Of a DNA stretch of 64,000 nt, positions 29,611 through 40,379 are shown in pieces. Each line of letters starts with the position of its first letter. The first letter of the stretch is position 1. This DNA comes from Polychytrium aggregatum (Eukaryota > Chytridiomycota > Chytridiomycetes > Polychytriales). Below the pieces are notes generated by a model that was given only the letters and a program-made list of their open reading frames with translations, did no database searches and was not told the origin of the DNA. The position numbers and the translations under genes are program-made. The stretch spans positions 62,001 to 126,000 of the forward strand of contig NW_026516305.1 in assembly GCF_025602895.1 (NCBI RefSeq), read 5' to 3'.

Positions 29611-30846
29611 TATGGTCCGCCGGGTTCGCTGCCAACTCGTAGATGGTGATGATGGGGTCTTTGTTGACCTGTGCGATAACAGTGTTGATGAATGTGTTAT
29701 CGATCGAGCCGCACTGCATTGCTGGTGCTGAGTCGCTCTCGTGGCTCACCTCGGTCCATTCGCCCTTGAAGCCAATGTATGTGATGGTGGTGGTGTCGGC
29801 CCCAAAGTTGCTTGGGAAATACAAGGCCAGGCTGCGAACATTCGAGAACTTTGCCATCCTGCGGGCCGAGACGATCAAGTGTGCGCATCAGCTTTGCAGC
29901 ATCAGTCATGCAGCATCGACCGCGCCGCATCAGTCATGTCGCATCAGCTGCATTGCATCCCAGCCCGGCTTCCTCAACCGACCTTGTTGGATATTCGGGC
30001 AGATCTTGACCAGGATCCTCGACCAGCTCCCATTCCTGGTCAGGCTTGGTGCTGTCCGCCGAATCAAAGTCAATGTCCTCTCGGTTGATGAACCTACGGA
30101 TCGCACTCCAAGGATTAGCCGCATGTCCGGCCTCGCTGCTTCGACGTCGAGCTCGGGCGCTTACGCTTTCATGACAGATGGTCCAGGGCTGCCCAGGACA
30201 GCGATGGACTTGAGCTTGACGCTCCCGGTGAACCTGCATCAGTTGGAGAGTCAGAGGCCAGAGCGTGCATCGTGTCTCTCTCGGGGATGAAATGCAAGCG
30301 AGGGATGCGTACGGGATAATAAATATAAGCTGTTCGTCGGCATCGCTGGTAACGGCCTGGGAATCAAGCAGAGTGCTGTTGTCAGTATCAGGGGCTCGAC
30401 GAGCAAGCAAACGGGAAGGGCGTTCGTTGCTGGCGCTGTCCTCGGCATCGTTTCTGCAACTCATCACCGATATTGGCTGCGTGGTAGATGCCCATGTATG
30501 TCGGAGGAGGGCTCATGCGCGCTTGGGTATGCTCGTAAATGCGGGGCAGATACTCGCAGATGCCTCGGCCCTTCAGGATTGTCTCAGAGATCCTGCACCA
30601 GCATCACTGCAGCAGGGAGCGCACCTTGGATGTGTCGAAGCGGTCGATCCAGTGCTTAAAGACGGCTTTTCCGGCGCCATCGACGGACTCGTTCAGACAT
30701 CGGACATGCTCAATGTCGATCTTGTTGAAGAGCGATGACTCAAGTCCCCTGTCGGGGCCGTCATGATCGTGCTCATGGTCGTGGTGATGGTGGTGATCGT
30801 CATCGTGGTGGTGGTGTCCGGCGTCCTCTTCGCGGCAGTGGGACAT
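29567..30846 (-). CDS. PITH-domain protein, PITHD1 type
   Basis: Five exons (30846-30625, 30356-30313, 30233-30165, 30093-29983, 29858-29567) join in frame to 245 aa. The N-terminus is His/Asp-rich (MSHCREEDAGHHHHDDDHHH), as in animal PITHD1. The PITH domain follows: LFNKIDIEHVRCLNES, FDTSK|AVTSDADEQLIFIIP, FTGSVKLKSIAVLG, AFINREDIDFDSAD, MAKFSNVRSLALYFPSNFG and TTTITYIGFKGEWTEV, ending NPADH plus twelve residues. The PITH domain binds the proteasome in thioredoxin-like TXNL1; stand-alone PITHD1 lacks the thioredoxin part, as here. The tail after NPADH overlaps the second transposon remnant. It is divergent from eS24. Confidence 0.85.
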
Positions 30847-31345
30847 GATCAACTAGCAGTGACGTCGAGCGATTGCGATGGTGAAGGTGGTAGATGCAAG
30901 GCAAGGCTGCCTCCGAAACAGAGCGGCGCTGATGGAAGCCAAAGCGCGAGGCAGGCTCGCCGCATCTCCAAACGGGACCATATCCAAACCGACATCCATG
31001 TACAAACCGATATCCCGATTCCAGCGAGCGTGCGCTAGTGAGCAGGTCGTCACCGCTGCCGCATTGTCGCTCTGCGACAGCGCCTGTCGATGTGGGGTGT
31101 CGCTGTGTGCTTGCGAGCCCCCTCCCTGGCCGAACCAGCATCGCCCATGAGCCCCCCGTGCCCGTGTGTGGCCAGCCTTACCGCAGCCAGCCGCGCTCTG
31201 GCTGCGTGGGGCTTAGATGACACGTGACCGGCGCCGCTGCACCACGGCTCGCGGGCGCGGTCGATATGGGCTGCGGGCATTCTGTCTGTTTTTGGGTCCC
31301 TCCTTTTCGACGTTATATCTTACTCAAGGGAAACGTTCATCCAAA
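30847..31345. promoter_or_regulatory. Divergent promoter region, PITHD1 / eS24
   Basis: Four hundred and ninety-nine bp between start codons. A TTATAT at 31313-31318 lies about 30 bp before the eS24 ATG, so either the leader is very short or this is not the TATA box. A GACGTTATATCT block precedes it. No other element is assigned. Confidence 0.4.
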
Positions 31346-32502
31346 ATGGTACAGACCGCTGTGCAGCCCCGCCCTCGTGTGTCGCCCTCCGAGGCTAGAT
31401 GCAAGCCGGGACGTGCGGATGGATAGATGGATGGATGGATGGATGGATGGATGGGATGGATAGATGGACAGCTGGATGGATGGATGAACACCTCGACAAA
31501 CGGAACACGGAATGGATGCCGGATGGAGCGCTTGCGACCGACGACAGAATCCCGAATCCCGAAGCAACCGACTCGGATCCACCTGCCCCCGATGCAACAG
31601 TGGTCGCCAGTCACCGTGTCGAAGCTGGCTCTGTCTGGATGGCCGCTGCGATCCTTCCTTCGATCCGCCAAGCCCTCCATCACAGCGCTCGACCCACCCA
31701 TCAACCCTGCTGTACCAGCGTCACGGAGGAGGCCATGACAGCGGCTCGCGACAATCGGCGTGGCATTGTGCTCTAGACGAGCACGAAGGACTGGAAACCC
31801 CGCGGGATCGGCCGATCCAACCGAGTCCGGCACCAACACCGATGCGGCCGGACGCCTGACTGATCCGTGTGGTCTGCCTCCTCCCTCTCTTTCAGGCTGA
31901 CGCTATCACCATTCGCACCCGCAAGTTCCTCAACAACCCTCTCCTTCAGCGCAAGCAAACCGTCGTTGACGTCCTCCACCCCGGACGTGCTGGTATCAGC
32001 CACAAGGAACTCCGCGATAAGCTCGCCAAGCTCTACAAGTCCGATGTCGAAGTGAGTGTGTGGCCCCCAGGCCGATGGCCGCACGCACCGGGCGGATGTG
32101 TGCGAGGCGAGTCCTCGCTGTCTTTTCGGCCGATCCGCTGACTCACCGTGCGTCTCTCTCGACAGAACGTCTTCGTCTTCGGTTTCCGCACCCAGTTCGG
32201 TGGTGGCAAGACCACTGGCTTCGCCCTGATCTACGACTCCCTCGATGCTGCCAAGAAGTTCGAGCCCAAGTACCGACTTGTCCGCCACGGTCTTGCCGAG
32301 AACAAGAAGGCTTCTCGCAAGCAGCGCAAGGAGGTGAGCGATCGATCGATCGGCGATGCATTGCTGGATCGGCTGTGCGGCTCTGTGGGACTCGTGTGTG
32401 CAGCTGCTGAGTCTCTCTGTTTGTGGGTTATAGAAGCGCAACCGTATGAAGAAGGTCCGCGGTACCAAGAAGGTCAAGGCTGGCGCTGCTGCCAAGAAAT
32501 AA
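31346..32502 (+). CDS. RPS24: Ribosomal protein eS24
   Basis: Four exons (31346-31348, 31896-32051, 32166-32333, 32434-32502) give 131 aa. The first exon is the ATG alone, followed at once by a GT donor; exon 2 then starts GCTGAC, giving [15 protein letters not shown]. Family blocks: [64 protein letters not shown] and the basic tail [17 protein letters not shown]. eS24 is a 40S subunit protein needed for 18S rRNA maturation. Codon use is biased to C-ending codons (AAG, CTC, GGT), as expected for high expression. The first intron (547 bp) carries a GGAT repeat. Confidence 0.93.
31421..31483 (+). repeat. GGAT microsatellite in eS24 intron 1
   Basis: A run of GGATGGAT broken by a few GGATAGAT units, about 60 bp, within the first intron. 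Similar GGAT tracts occur elsewhere in the window (2227-2280, 13090-13110). Confidence 0.8.
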
Positions 32503-33031
32503 GGTGCGTGCTGCCACACTTGTCAGGCAGAGCTGCGATCGATGGGATGGGTCTGCAACCCTCGGGCACTCTGCTAATCTGTCTCTGTTTCCTCTGCAGC
32601 ACCCTACCATACGGTCATGTAGATTCTCTGGAAGCCTGCCCCTCGCGCTTTCCAATCGGATGCTGGTGGAGATCCGGCTCATGTTTCCACCAAAAGATAA
32701 TAACACGAATTTATCTTGTGTATTCTCAACGCCCCTCGACAATATCCCCGCGAGCCCCAGCTGGGTCTCGTCTCTCTCGAGCAAACCGATGGACGGTGTG
32801 GAAGCGAGCGAGCGTGCGTGCGAGAGAGAGCTCATTTATTTCAGTTGGCTCGGGCAGCGCCTGGGGTCTGCCGCTGTGATGGAACACTTCCCCCAAGTGC
32901 CCCGTGATGGATAGTTCTGACTCGGTTGTGCCAGTGCCGCGAGCACTAGTGCTGGATGTCCTCCCTGTGAATCGGAGCCACGGAACTGTGAGTCAAAGCC
33001 CGGATAGTGGATCGCTGCAGCCGCCGACCGA
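32503..33031. other. Convergent 3' region, eS24 / URC1
   Basis: Holds the eS24 3' untranslated region. A GTGCGT at 32504 and a CTCTGCAG at about 32600 could bound a 3'UTR intron, but this is unproven. No coding frame. Confidence 0.35.
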
Positions 33032-35273
33032 TCAGCAATGTCGGAACAGGAGCGGCACCCCGTACCAGTTCCGGCCCTTTGTGTCTTCCAGGTCGGTCGC
33101 GACCGTCGTCTTGGAAAAGTAGCCAGCGGCGATCTTGGCGTTGATTTCGACTTGCGAGTCCGGAGGGAGCATGCCCTCGGGGATGGGCACTCGCTCGAGG
33201 ATCGGAATGCCCGAGTCGACGATCGCATCGTATTTCTGTCGCCGGACCAGTTCATCCCGTCAGCACCGCCATTAGTATGGTCATGAGCACCGCCATCGGC
33301 AGCCAATCGACTGGCAGTGCTCGAGCGGCTCTTGCATGCGGCCACCGCCGAGTCAGGCACAGAGCAGCACACCGGATCGTGTATGGCACCTCCCCTCATA
33401 CCATGTTGCTCATGCTGATCATCTTGTCGATCTTCTGGATGCCCAACCAGTGCAGGACGTCCGGCATTGTCGCCTGGAAGCGCATGTCCTTGACGCCCGC
33501 GATGTTTTCGGTGCGTTGGAAGTACGCCGCAGCGGTGTCGCCGCCCTCGGCCCGCTTCCTGGCGTTGTAGACCAGGTACTTGGTGACCTCGCCGAGGGCT
33601 CGGCCCTCCTTGCGAAAGTACACAATCAGGCCGACGCCGCCCTCCTGGGCCGTGCGGACACACTCCTCGATACCGTAAATCAGATAAGGACGGCATGTGC
33701 CTGTGCAAGGCGGGAAGGATCGCTTTGGCAGTGAGAACGCAAGGCGGCCCAGCAAGACAACCGAATTGCTCGCAAGCATGGCGGCAACCTACAGATATCC
33801 GAGCCAAAGACATCGCTGCCGTTGCATTCGTCATGCACACGGAGCGTGAGCTTTCGCGAGGGATCGGCCAGGAAGTCCGGGTTGCCAAAGATGTAGATCG
33901 AGAGATTGCCGATGGGTGGCAGGAACACCTTGAGATCAGGGCGGGTGACCAGCTCTGGGTACATGCCGCCAGTGTCTTCGCTGGAGACATCCCAGGCGAC
34001 ATGGCCAGTCGAGTACGGAATGGCATAACAGAGCAGTGATGAGTTTCCTGGTCTTGGTCTTTCAAATGGTCCGTGGCTACCAAAGCACTCTTATGGCGAC
34101 TCGAATCGTTCGTCGAGACAGTGTCTCAAAAGCAGCCAGCCATCCAGACCGCTCAAGCGGGCCTCAATTCTATGCGGCTCGGCCTACCCGGAGTGGTTCA
34201 CGGCACGGGCATATCCCGTCGCAGTTTCACCGGCCCAGCACGAACATCAGATATCTGATCCCGGTCGATCGTTACCAGATACTCCCGCGCATATCCGAGA
34301 GTACTTACAACAAAGCGCGCCGGAGCGTCGTCTCATCGACCTTGAATCGATCGGCGATCCCAGGGAGGTACCAGACAGGCTCCACGGCGCCCTTGACGAC
34401 GGCAAGATCACCGTCCAGTCCAAGAACAACGGTTCCGTCCACCTTCAGACTGCCCTGCTGGACAAGATACTGGATTTCGGAGACACGCATGTGTGCCTTG
34501 GTGATGGCTATGGTCGGGCGGACATCCACGCCGGCGTCATGGTGCTTCTTGAAGATCTGCGAGATCATGGCGCCCCACGGGTCCAGCGATACAATCTTCA
34601 TGGGGTCGTTCCAGGAAGGGAAGGGCCCGATCTGGACGACGGGGTAGGTGTTGTGGAGGTTGGGCTTGTGGTGGGGCTCGAGCTCGCGGATGGCGATGGC
34701 GAGGGCCCGGTAGACCGAATACGAACCGCCATGTGCGCCGATGGCATTACGGAGCTTGAGGGACTCTGGGATTCGGGAGCAGACGATCGGCCCACGCACC
34801 TCGGGCTCGCTCGCGCCCCAGATCAGCGGGATGGGATTGACGCCGACCTGGCCGGGGTAAGTGGTGAGCACGATACGGTGGTTGTAGAGGAGCAATGATG
34901 GGTTGGCCAGAGCTGGTCTGTCGGCAGGCAGAGCGACCCCTTTCTTGACTGATTCGTCGGTCGCTTTGGATTTGTCGGCGTCAATCGCCTCATCTGCCCA
35001 GGAGCGATACCCGTGAGTGGCTATGTAGTGCTCTCATGATGCAGAGGCGCAAGATCAGAGCAGTGCAGGCCCACCGCCGATGCACCCACACTTACTGCTC
35101 GAATAGATGGTGTAGAAGCCATCGCTCGAGTGAGAGAGGGCGCGGGCAGGCAGGGAACATTCCTTGCAGTGGCTGTCGATCTTATCGGCGAGGTTGCGGT
35201 AGTCGGCCCGAAGGCTTTCGATGGCCTGCAAGAGGCAGGGCAGAAGATTGGGGTCCTGGGAACCGGCAGTCAT
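33032..35273 (-). CDS. URC1: Uracil-catabolism protein URC1, GTP cyclohydrolase II-like
   Basis: Five exons (35273-35096, 35020-34309, 34076-33793, 33700-33402, 33235-33032) join in frame to 558 aa. The C-terminal half is a RibA-like domain: LRVHDECNGSDVFGSDIC|TCRPYL (zinc-site Cys cluster, split by an intron), GLIVYFRKEGRALGEVTKYL (catalytic Tyr/Arg block) and MPDVLHWLGIQKIDKMISMS. The N-terminal part (VLTTYPGQVGVNPIPLIWG; THGGSY-like AHGGSYSVYRALAIA) is the extension seen in URC1 and absent from riboflavin-pathway RibA. In Lachancea kluyveri URC1 is required to use uracil as nitrogen source. The exon 2/3 junction (TT|GTAAGT to TAG|C) is the least certain. It is head to head with the UPRT gene. 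Confidence 0.85.
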
Positions 35274-35274
35274 G

Positions 35275-35338
35275 GCTGGACTGGACTGGACTGGACTGGA
35301 CTGGACTGGGCTGGACTGGGCTGGGCTGGGCTGGGCTA
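35275..35338. repeat. GGACT pentanucleotide array upstream of URC1
   Basis: About twelve copies of the pentamer GGACT, changing to GGGCT towards the distal end. It begins two bases from the URC1 start codon on the untranslated side. Confidence 0.85.
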
Positions 35339-36121
35339 GCGATGGAGTTGGGAGGAACGGGATCAATGGAGGAGCAGGATAAAGATGGCCACGACGGGGA
35401 GTTGTCGCTTTGGCATGCGATGGAGTGCACGGCTGGACAACCAAGCTGCAGAACCGATGTGAACATACGAGATTCCGAGGGCGGGTTGAGGCCAGGAGCA
35501 ACAGGGCGGCACACAAGCGGGACGAGGTGGAGCAACTGGCTCGGCCTTTTGAGGGCTGAGAGAGGGTTACTGCGGAGACTAGTTGGGAGGGCACTCACCG
35601 TCGATTGATCGACTGGTTTGAGGGAGATGAAAAGGGAGACCGGCGAGGGGCTTGGGAATGCGGGCCGGACAGACATGCGGGCAGGGAGTTGGCGCCAGCA
35701 CCAGTAACGCGCGGGAAAGCTGTCGGAGACCACTCCGCTTGCTGGGATGGCAACATCAGAGAGAGGGATTGCGGATTCGATTGATGTCGGTCTGGCAACG
35801 ACCTGCGAGATTGTGCATCGAGCCGCAGCTGAAGTGAATCGATCGCAGCCGAAGTGAGTTGATCGCAGAAACGGCTTGAGTAGGATTGCCACGGGACTGA
35901 GGAGCACGGCGGGACATGGGCTGGGGGTCTGTGTCGATGGGAGGGTCAAATCGCCCGGCAGGAACTGGGCGGGAATCTGGGCTCGACTGTCCCTGTCCCT
36001 GGTGGACCAGAGGCCAAGGCGGGGAGGCCGAGCCGAATGACCCTGCAGCTGACCATCGGAGCATGAGCATGGACCGTTGGCTGTCGGGGTAAGGCTGTCG
36101 GGGTAAGCCGCTGGGATACTC

Positions 36122-36201
36122 GATCGTCTTCACACCAGCTTGATCGTCTTCACACTAGCTTGATCGTCTTCACACTAGCTTGATCTTCCTCACGCCAGCT
36201 T
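36122..36201. repeat. 20-bp tandem repeat, 4 copies, upstream of UPRT gene
   Basis: Unit GATCGTCTTCACACTAGCTT; copies two and three are identical, copy one differs at one base and copy four at four. It ends 79 bp before the UPRT ATG. Confidence 0.9.
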
Positions 36202-36280
36202 GTCCGCTTCCATCGATTTGGCCTTCCTCACGTCGCCTTGTCTGTTCACAGCATCACCATCGCTCTCCGTATCGACACCT

Positions 36281-37583
36281 ATGGATTCTTCGCTCTCCGC
36301 CAAGGTGGCCCTGGTCAACCACCCAGTGTTTCTGCACAAGCTCTCGCTCATCCGCAAGGCCGAGACAGACACAGCCCAGTTCAGGCAGCTCATCCACGAA
36401 GCCGGGCTGTTGCTTGCGATGCAAGCCACCTCCGATCTCGACTTGATCAGGACTACCCAGGTAAGCGCAAGTCTGGGCGACGGCTCGGCCTGGCGCCTGT
36501 TGCAATCTTTGCATCGATTGACAGGAAGACGGCCAAAGCCATGGATGTGTCAAGGATTCTCGATCGGCACTTCGTCTTCAGCCCAGTCAACGCCCCTGAT
36601 CCGTCTCTTGGCCCCGGATGGCTTCTCCTGGGAGTGCAGCAGAGGAGCCCGATCGATTATTACCAGGGTGTTGAGATCAAGGACAACGTAGGACTCTTCC
36701 CGATCCTCCGTGCCGGCCTGGGACTAGTCGATGGTAAGGACATTGATTCAGTCGCTCGACTGCAAGAATCGAGGTGAGGCGGGGCACCCTCGCTTGCGAC
36801 GGCGACGGCGATATTCACGATGGCATATGATCTGCTGGGTATGTCAAGCATTCCGGGTTATGGTTCCCGAGGCGCGAGTTCACCATCTTGGTCTGTATCG
36901 AGAAAAGGTGAGCGAAACGGGCTCGCTTGTGTCCATCGATCCTGCGGGATGGATGTGGTTGTGGTGCTGGGTCATGATTTGCAGCAGAGCATTCTGCATC
37001 ATCACAGCTCGGCGCAGAGCATATCTCGGCCACGAATTCTCACGGCCGTGCTCCGATCGTACATTACCCCCCGTCATTTGCACTCTTCCCGAACCAGTCC
37101 ACCCTGCTTCCTGTCGAATACTACAACAAGCTGCCGAGCAAGTGCACCACCCAAATCGGCATCGTCCTGGACCCGATCATCGCAACGGCCGGAACAGCCA
37201 TCGCCGCGATCAACATCCTCAAGGACTGGGGGCTGACCAAGATCAAGTTTGTTGCCGTGCTTGGCAGTCGGCCCGGCATCAGTGCCCTGCAGCAAGCCCA
37301 CCCTGACATTCAGATCATTGTCGGGGAGATTGACGACGGTCTCAGCGAAGACGGCTACATCATCCCTGGCCTGGGCGACGCCGGCGACCGGTATGGGCTT
37401 TGTCGGTGCCTGAGGCTTGCCGCTACTCTGGCGCACTGGATAGCAGCAGCACGCTGGGGGACAGCACATTGTAGAGAGCACGCTGGCTGGGCGGGGAAAG
37501 CGTTTTGCGGACGACTGGAGGTGGGAACCGATTGCTGATGCCCCGATGACTGCGATAGGCTCTTCGGGACGGTCCACGAGTAG
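36281..37583 (+). CDS. Uracil phosphoribosyltransferase (URC6/FUR1-type)
   Basis: Five exons (36281-36460, 36640-36733, 36849-36907, 37098-37390, 37559-37583) join in frame to 216 aa, the normal UPRT size. Blocks in order: VALVNHPVFLHKLSLIRKAE, QFRQLIHEAGLLLAM, DNVGLFPILRAGLGLVD, PEARVHHLGLYREK, PVEYYNKLP, VLDPIIATAGTAIAA (PRPP-binding loop), FVAVLGSRPGISAL, and GYIIPGLGDAGDR|LFGT (uracil-binding). The enzyme makes UMP from uracil and PRPP. In the URC pathway UPRT (URC6) supplies the first step, and its pairing with URC1 supports that use here. Exon 3 (59 nt) and exon 5 (25 nt) are short but fit in frame. Confidence 0.88.
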
Positions 37584-38124
37584 ATCCATGCGGACAGCAA
37601 CGACAAGAACGCTGGCTGCTCGACATCTGCGTATCTCAACATGCATCGCCCGGACGAGGACGCTGTGTACCGCTTGAGTTTCCTCCCCGGATCGTCAAGG
37701 GCCCAGGCAGCTGTGTTCAAGCATCTGAATACACATCCGCTTTGCGCCATCGTCCTCTGCCATTCCGTCGCGCTCTGAAGCAGATATGCGCGTAGATTCG
37801 GCTCTGCTGCTTCCAGGGCAAGGCGGGTGTCCTGATACATCATGTTCGGAACCAAACAGGCCTTTTCTCTGGCATCAGGATCCTGAAGCTGTTTCGTTTC
37901 GGATACGTGGCATACATTGATGAGGTCGGCTCGCTATATTGGCATAGCATACGCAGCGGGGCAGTGACAGTGCTGCCATTTGATGCAGCGACACCTTCAT
38001 TCAGAATCCACTCGCTCATACCAGAACTCGCTGGCTGCCCCGAGACCGCCATGTTCTCGGCGACTGCGTTCTAGCTCCTTTGCAAAGAAGTCATGTGCAC
38101 AGGCAACGGTATCAGGGGTTGTGG
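37584..38124. other. Convergent 3' region, UPRT / MFS transporter
   Basis: Overlapping open frames on both strands (37355-37855 minus; 37840-38052 minus; about 37860-38070 plus) have reasonable composition but no recognisable motif. A frameshift at about 37850 would join the two minus-strand frames. I see no firm gene. Confidence 0.3.
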
Positions 38125-39718
38125 TTATTCCGACAGCAGAGACTCGGATTCAGATCGCGGGTCGGTTCTGGTTGAGCCCTCATAGTGGGCAACCCATGCA
38201 GGGCCGTTTTGACACTGTGAGAAAGAAGATATCGGGGCAAAGTGTTGGCAAGGCAGGCTTCGCGGAGATTATGTGGATTGCTTGCGAAGCGACGAGAGTA
38301 TAGGACGAGTAGGACGAGTGGGGCGAATCAAGCGAACGATCAAGCGGCGTTGCCGCATATGCACTCACCATGTAGACGCCGAGCAGCCCCAGCAGCGACA
38401 GGAGCAGAAAGATGAGCCCATAGAGTCTTGTGTGGATTCCAAGTTCCCACAGATAACCGGTCAGGGCCGGACTGATGGTCCTTAGACCCGCTGCACAGGT
38501 GCTCGCGAATCCGTGGGCAAGTCCCAGGTTGGAGCCCTTGGCGCCCTCGGTGATGAGCATGAATACGGACAGATAGGCCAGGGCCTCGCCGGTGCCAAGA
38601 CAGGCCATGATGACGGACAGCGTCGGGAAGGACACCAGGCTCGAGAGCGAGGGCAGCCCCACGACCAGCAGAAGCGTCATCATGCCGATCATGCCGATTT
38701 GGTAGGTCCGATAGACGCCGACGATGCGGTGCAGTCGCGAAAACAAGAAGAATTGCACAACGAGCTTGGCGGCCGGCAGGATGGACATGAACGAGGCGGC
38801 GAGCTTGGGCGAGAGTCCCAGGCCGCCAGTCTTGGGCGAGGCCGAGAAGAAGAGCGACAGCGCCGTTGCATAGGACATGTTGCCAAAGGCGATGATGCAG
38901 TAGATTGAGATCGGGAAGAGCAGCCGCAGGGTCAGGAGTGACATGTATGGCGACGGCGACTGGGCGACAAAGACCTTGCCGTCGCGGGGTTCGACTGCAG
39001 ACATTTTCAAGATGGAGGGTTCACGGGTCGAAGACGACGATGATTTGCGGTTCTGTGGCTCGAACTCATCGGACGCCTTGGACGACTCGGGCTCAGGCTC
39101 GGGCTCAGGCTCGGGCTCGGAAGGGACGGGCTTGCGGGTCGGCGCGCCCGAGGGAATCTGGGTCCAGCCAAGGATGCTGACGAGAACCATGCCGACGCCG
39201 AGCATGCATGGGTAGTGAATCGGATGGGGATCGTTGGGATCCAACAGGTAGCCACCGATGAGTGGGCCGACGATGCCGGCCACGCCGTAGACGGTGCCGT
39301 ACATGGCATATCCCCAGGCACGATCGGTCTCGTTGGTGAAGATCTCGCCGAGCATGCCCTTGGCGACTGTGGAGCTGCCGCCAAAGAAGCCGGCCATGAA
39401 CCGACACATCCAAGCTACCCAGAATGACGAGGTTGTGCCGATAGTGAAGGTGCAGATGCCGCAGACGACGAGGCCGATAATCAGGACGGGCTTGCGGCCG
39501 TAGCGGTCCGAGACGCCGCCCCAGACGAGGTTCATGAAGAGCAGCGGGAAGTAGAATGCCGAGCCGAGCAGGCCAACATAGTATCCGATATCGGTGACAG
39601 AGTCTTTCATCATGGATCGCACCATGAAGGGATAGAGCGGGATAAGCATGGCTTCGAGAATGGCCTCGGGAACGATAGTGCCAAGCACGCAGAATGTCTG
39701 GAGAACCTCTCTGCGCAT
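38125..39718 (-). CDS. MFS transporter, drug:H+ antiporter / ZIF-like
   Basis: Two exons, 39718-38369 and 38214-38125, joined at ATG|GTGAGT and TCACAG|T, give 479 aa. Twelve TM segments are visible, split by a cytoplasmic loop with an alternating Glu-Pro run (PSEPEPEPEPEPE). MFS motif A is clear in the loop after TM2: GGVSDRYGRKPVLIIG. The family resembles fungal YCR023C-like and plant ZIF1-like exporters. Exon 2 encodes a polar tail ending ESESLLSE, a possible acidic-dileucine sorting signal to vacuole or endosome. Substrate unknown. It is divergent from the I-BAR-like gene. Confidence 0.8.
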
Positions 39719-40379
39719 CGTGGTGCGGCTGGGAAATGGGAGCTGGGAGAAGGGAGATGGGGAGATGGGAGATGGGGAGATAGGAGCACGGACGAACAAC
39801 AGCAGGGCTGGTGATAGGGACTGAGGGTTGATGGAGCTTAGGCGATGAGGACAAGGATGGTGGAAGAGAGCGACGGGGAAGGAAAGGAGCGATGCAAGAC
39901 GGATGGACGACGAGGGCGAGAGGACGGGCCAGGGCACGGGACAGCGCCACCGATATCGATGCCGGGAGGGATGGGCTGTGGCGGCTGTGTGTTGTGTGCC
40001 GCCATTGTCCCTGTGCCCCGCTGTTCCCGCTGTTCCCGCGCCACAGCAGAACAATGGCGAATCACAGATCTGCACAGGACGATACAGCGCACAACCCAAC
40101 TGCACAAAGCAGCAATCCGCACAGTGTGCCGAATGGCCCCGGTGCGACGGCGCCGCGGACAAGCGCGCCGACAGTCGCACACGCACCCGCGACAGCCCCC
40201 GCGCCCTCGCGCTCGCATGGCGTCGGGTCCTTTCCTTGTCGGCGTCGCTGGACTTGCCCTCAAAAGACGGCCACTCGCTCTGTCCAGCCGCTCTTCTCCC
40301 ATCTCATCGCTCGCTGTACCTTTTTTTTTTTGCCCTCCTCCCCCGCCTCCCATCCATCTACCAGTTTGCTCGCTGCCCC
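39719..40379. promoter_or_regulatory. Divergent promoter region, MFS transporter / I-BAR-like gene
   Basis: Six hundred and sixty-one bp between start codons, with a GGGAGATGG-type repeat at about 39731-39783 beside the transporter and a T-run of eleven at 40320-40331 beside the plus-strand gene. Long frames run through it on plus but are read from noncoding leader. Confidence 0.4.

Larger units (their letters stand above)
35274..36280. promoter_or_regulatory. Shared URC1 / UPRT promoter region
   Basis: One kilobase between the two divergent start codons. Near URC1 there is a GGACT/GGGCT pentamer array (35275-35338), lying in or near its leader. Near the UPRT gene there is a 20-bp unit repeated four times (36122-36201). 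Between them the sequence is GC-rich with no convincing frame. The pair is likely co-regulated from here, in line with the joint role of the two proteins. Confidence 0.5.

Noticed and set aside
29566-29612. AATAAA at 29602 as a plus-strand polyadenylation signal
   Set aside because: It falls in the PITHD1 coding end on minus and in the degenerate transposon end; no plus-strand gene stops just before it.
36122-36201. Possible CRISPR-like array (also 45728-45811 and 47173-47215)
   Set aside because: These are head-to-tail tandem repeats without unique spacers, in a eukaryotic genome.
37355-38052. Gene or pseudogene between UPRT and the MFS transporter
   Set aside because: Frames on both strands look equally plausible, need a frameshift to extend, and match nothing I know.
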